Below, piece after piece: positions 5,654-5,871 of a stretch of 5,871 bases of DNA; positions within the stretch are counted from its first letter, which is position 1, and each line of letters opens with the position of its first letter. Source of the DNA: Pseudomonadota bacterium (GTDB taxonomy: Bacteria; Pseudomonadota; Gammaproteobacteria; Burkholderiales; Burkholderiaceae_C); contig JAFAGF010000168.1 of NCBI GenBank assembly GCA_023422975.1, positions 1 to 5,871 on the forward strand, written 5' to 3'. Both the position numbers and the translations under genes were made by a program. A model generated the notes under the pieces. The model saw nothing but the letters and a program-made list of their open reading frames with translations. It was not told the DNA's origin and made no database searches.

Positions 5654-5871
5654 TCAGCGTGGGTTGCGCCCTTTTTTGCGCGCCGCCTGCGCATCCTTTT
5701 TGGCTTGGCGCTCGGCATCGGCCACCGCCGCCGCCGCCGCCCATTGCTCAAACTCTTGCGGGGTTTCCAGCGTGATGCGCCCCAGCATGTGGGTGCGGTA
5801 GTCGGTAATCACAATTTCCGCCGCTTTTTGCAAGTTCACGCGGCCGCCACTCATCACACAACCGCGCTTGC
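5654..5871 (-). CDS. ylqF: Ribosome biogenesis GTPase YlqF/RbgA type, C-terminal end (partial)
   Basis: This is the 3' end of a minus-strand gene; the reading frame stays open to the window edge, so the start and the GTPase domain lie outside. The visible residues include KRGCVMSGG, then RVNLQKAAEIVITDYR and LGRITLETP. These match the C-terminal RNA-contacting domain of YlqF/RbgA, a circularly permuted GTPase that helps assemble the large ribosomal subunit; the B. subtilis protein, as I recall it, ends with a very similar KRG-LMSGG / EVVIRD-R / GRLSFE pattern. After this core comes an extra tail, an Ala run then a Lys/Arg-rich end (AERQAKKDAQAARKKGRNPR), which could contact RNA. A GTG at 5857 and an ATG at 5854 exist but should not be taken as the start, because the homology continues upstream of them. 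Without the G motifs in view, the identification rests on the C-terminal pattern alone. Confidence 0.75.
   Translation of the reverse strand, partial: KRGCVMSGGRVNLQKAAEIVITDYRTHMLGRITLETPQEFEQWAAAAAVADAERQAKKDAQAARKKGRNPR
5725..5739. repeat. Short in-frame CCG trinucleotide run
   Basis: Five tandem CCG units encode five consecutive Ala codons (GCG, minus strand) in the tail of the GTPase gene. Slippage here would change the Ala count without breaking the frame. Confidence 0.5.

Noticed and set aside
5485..5751. Minus-strand 88-codon frame overlapping the GTPase tail and the EAL-protein start
   Set aside because: It overlaps two better supported genes in another frame and has an Arg-rich composition produced by the CCG run.
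1..5871. A new defence, mobile or multi-gene system
   Set aside because: All five genes belong to common housekeeping, transport or signalling families; there are no transposase, integrase, toxin-antitoxin, phage or direct-repeat array signs.

Overview
The window looks like ordinary chromosomal DNA from a betaproteobacterium of the order Burkholderiales, most likely family Comamonadaceae. The reasons are its GC-rich coding sequence, a Bug/TctC-type periplasmic binding protein (a family greatly expanded in this order), and the style of the M20 hydrolase and PAS-GGDEF-EAL genes. The taxon is inferred from gene content and not from a marker gene.

Layout, left to right. A short untranslated stretch (1-131) leads to a 170-aa MgtC/SapB-family membrane protein (132-644, +). 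An AT-rich gap (645-874) carries a plausible sigma70-type promoter at 790-818, a dyad over its -35 box, and a hairpin just before the next start codon. An M20D-type amidohydrolase follows (875-2065, +), then a near-perfect intrinsic terminator (2081-2107). A Bug/TctC solute-binding protein (2125-3132, +) starts only 17 nt after that terminator. A convergent gap with two inverted repeats separates it from a large minus-strand gene (3272-5560) for a membrane-anchored PAS / degenerate GGDEF / intact EAL protein, predicted to be a c-di-GMP phosphodiesterase. The right edge (5654-5871, -) holds the 3' end of a YlqF/RbgA-type ribosome-assembly GTPase gene, cut by the window border.

How the genes work together. 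The M20 hydrolase and Bug protein are same-strand neighbours and plausibly form a capture-and-hydrolysis pair for an N-acylated amino acid or related carboxylate; this is inference, since no TctA/TctB membrane partners are present. The MgtC-like protein, the c-di-GMP phosphodiesterase and the GTPase look like independent units.

I see no mobile element, CRISPR array, RNA gene, phage gene or defence system, and no convincing new multi-gene system. The points most worth a second look are regulatory: the terminator that leaves no room for a separate promoter for the Bug gene, the structured Shine-Dalgarno-less leader of the M20 gene, and the strong hairpin that swallows the stop codon of the phosphodiesterase gene.
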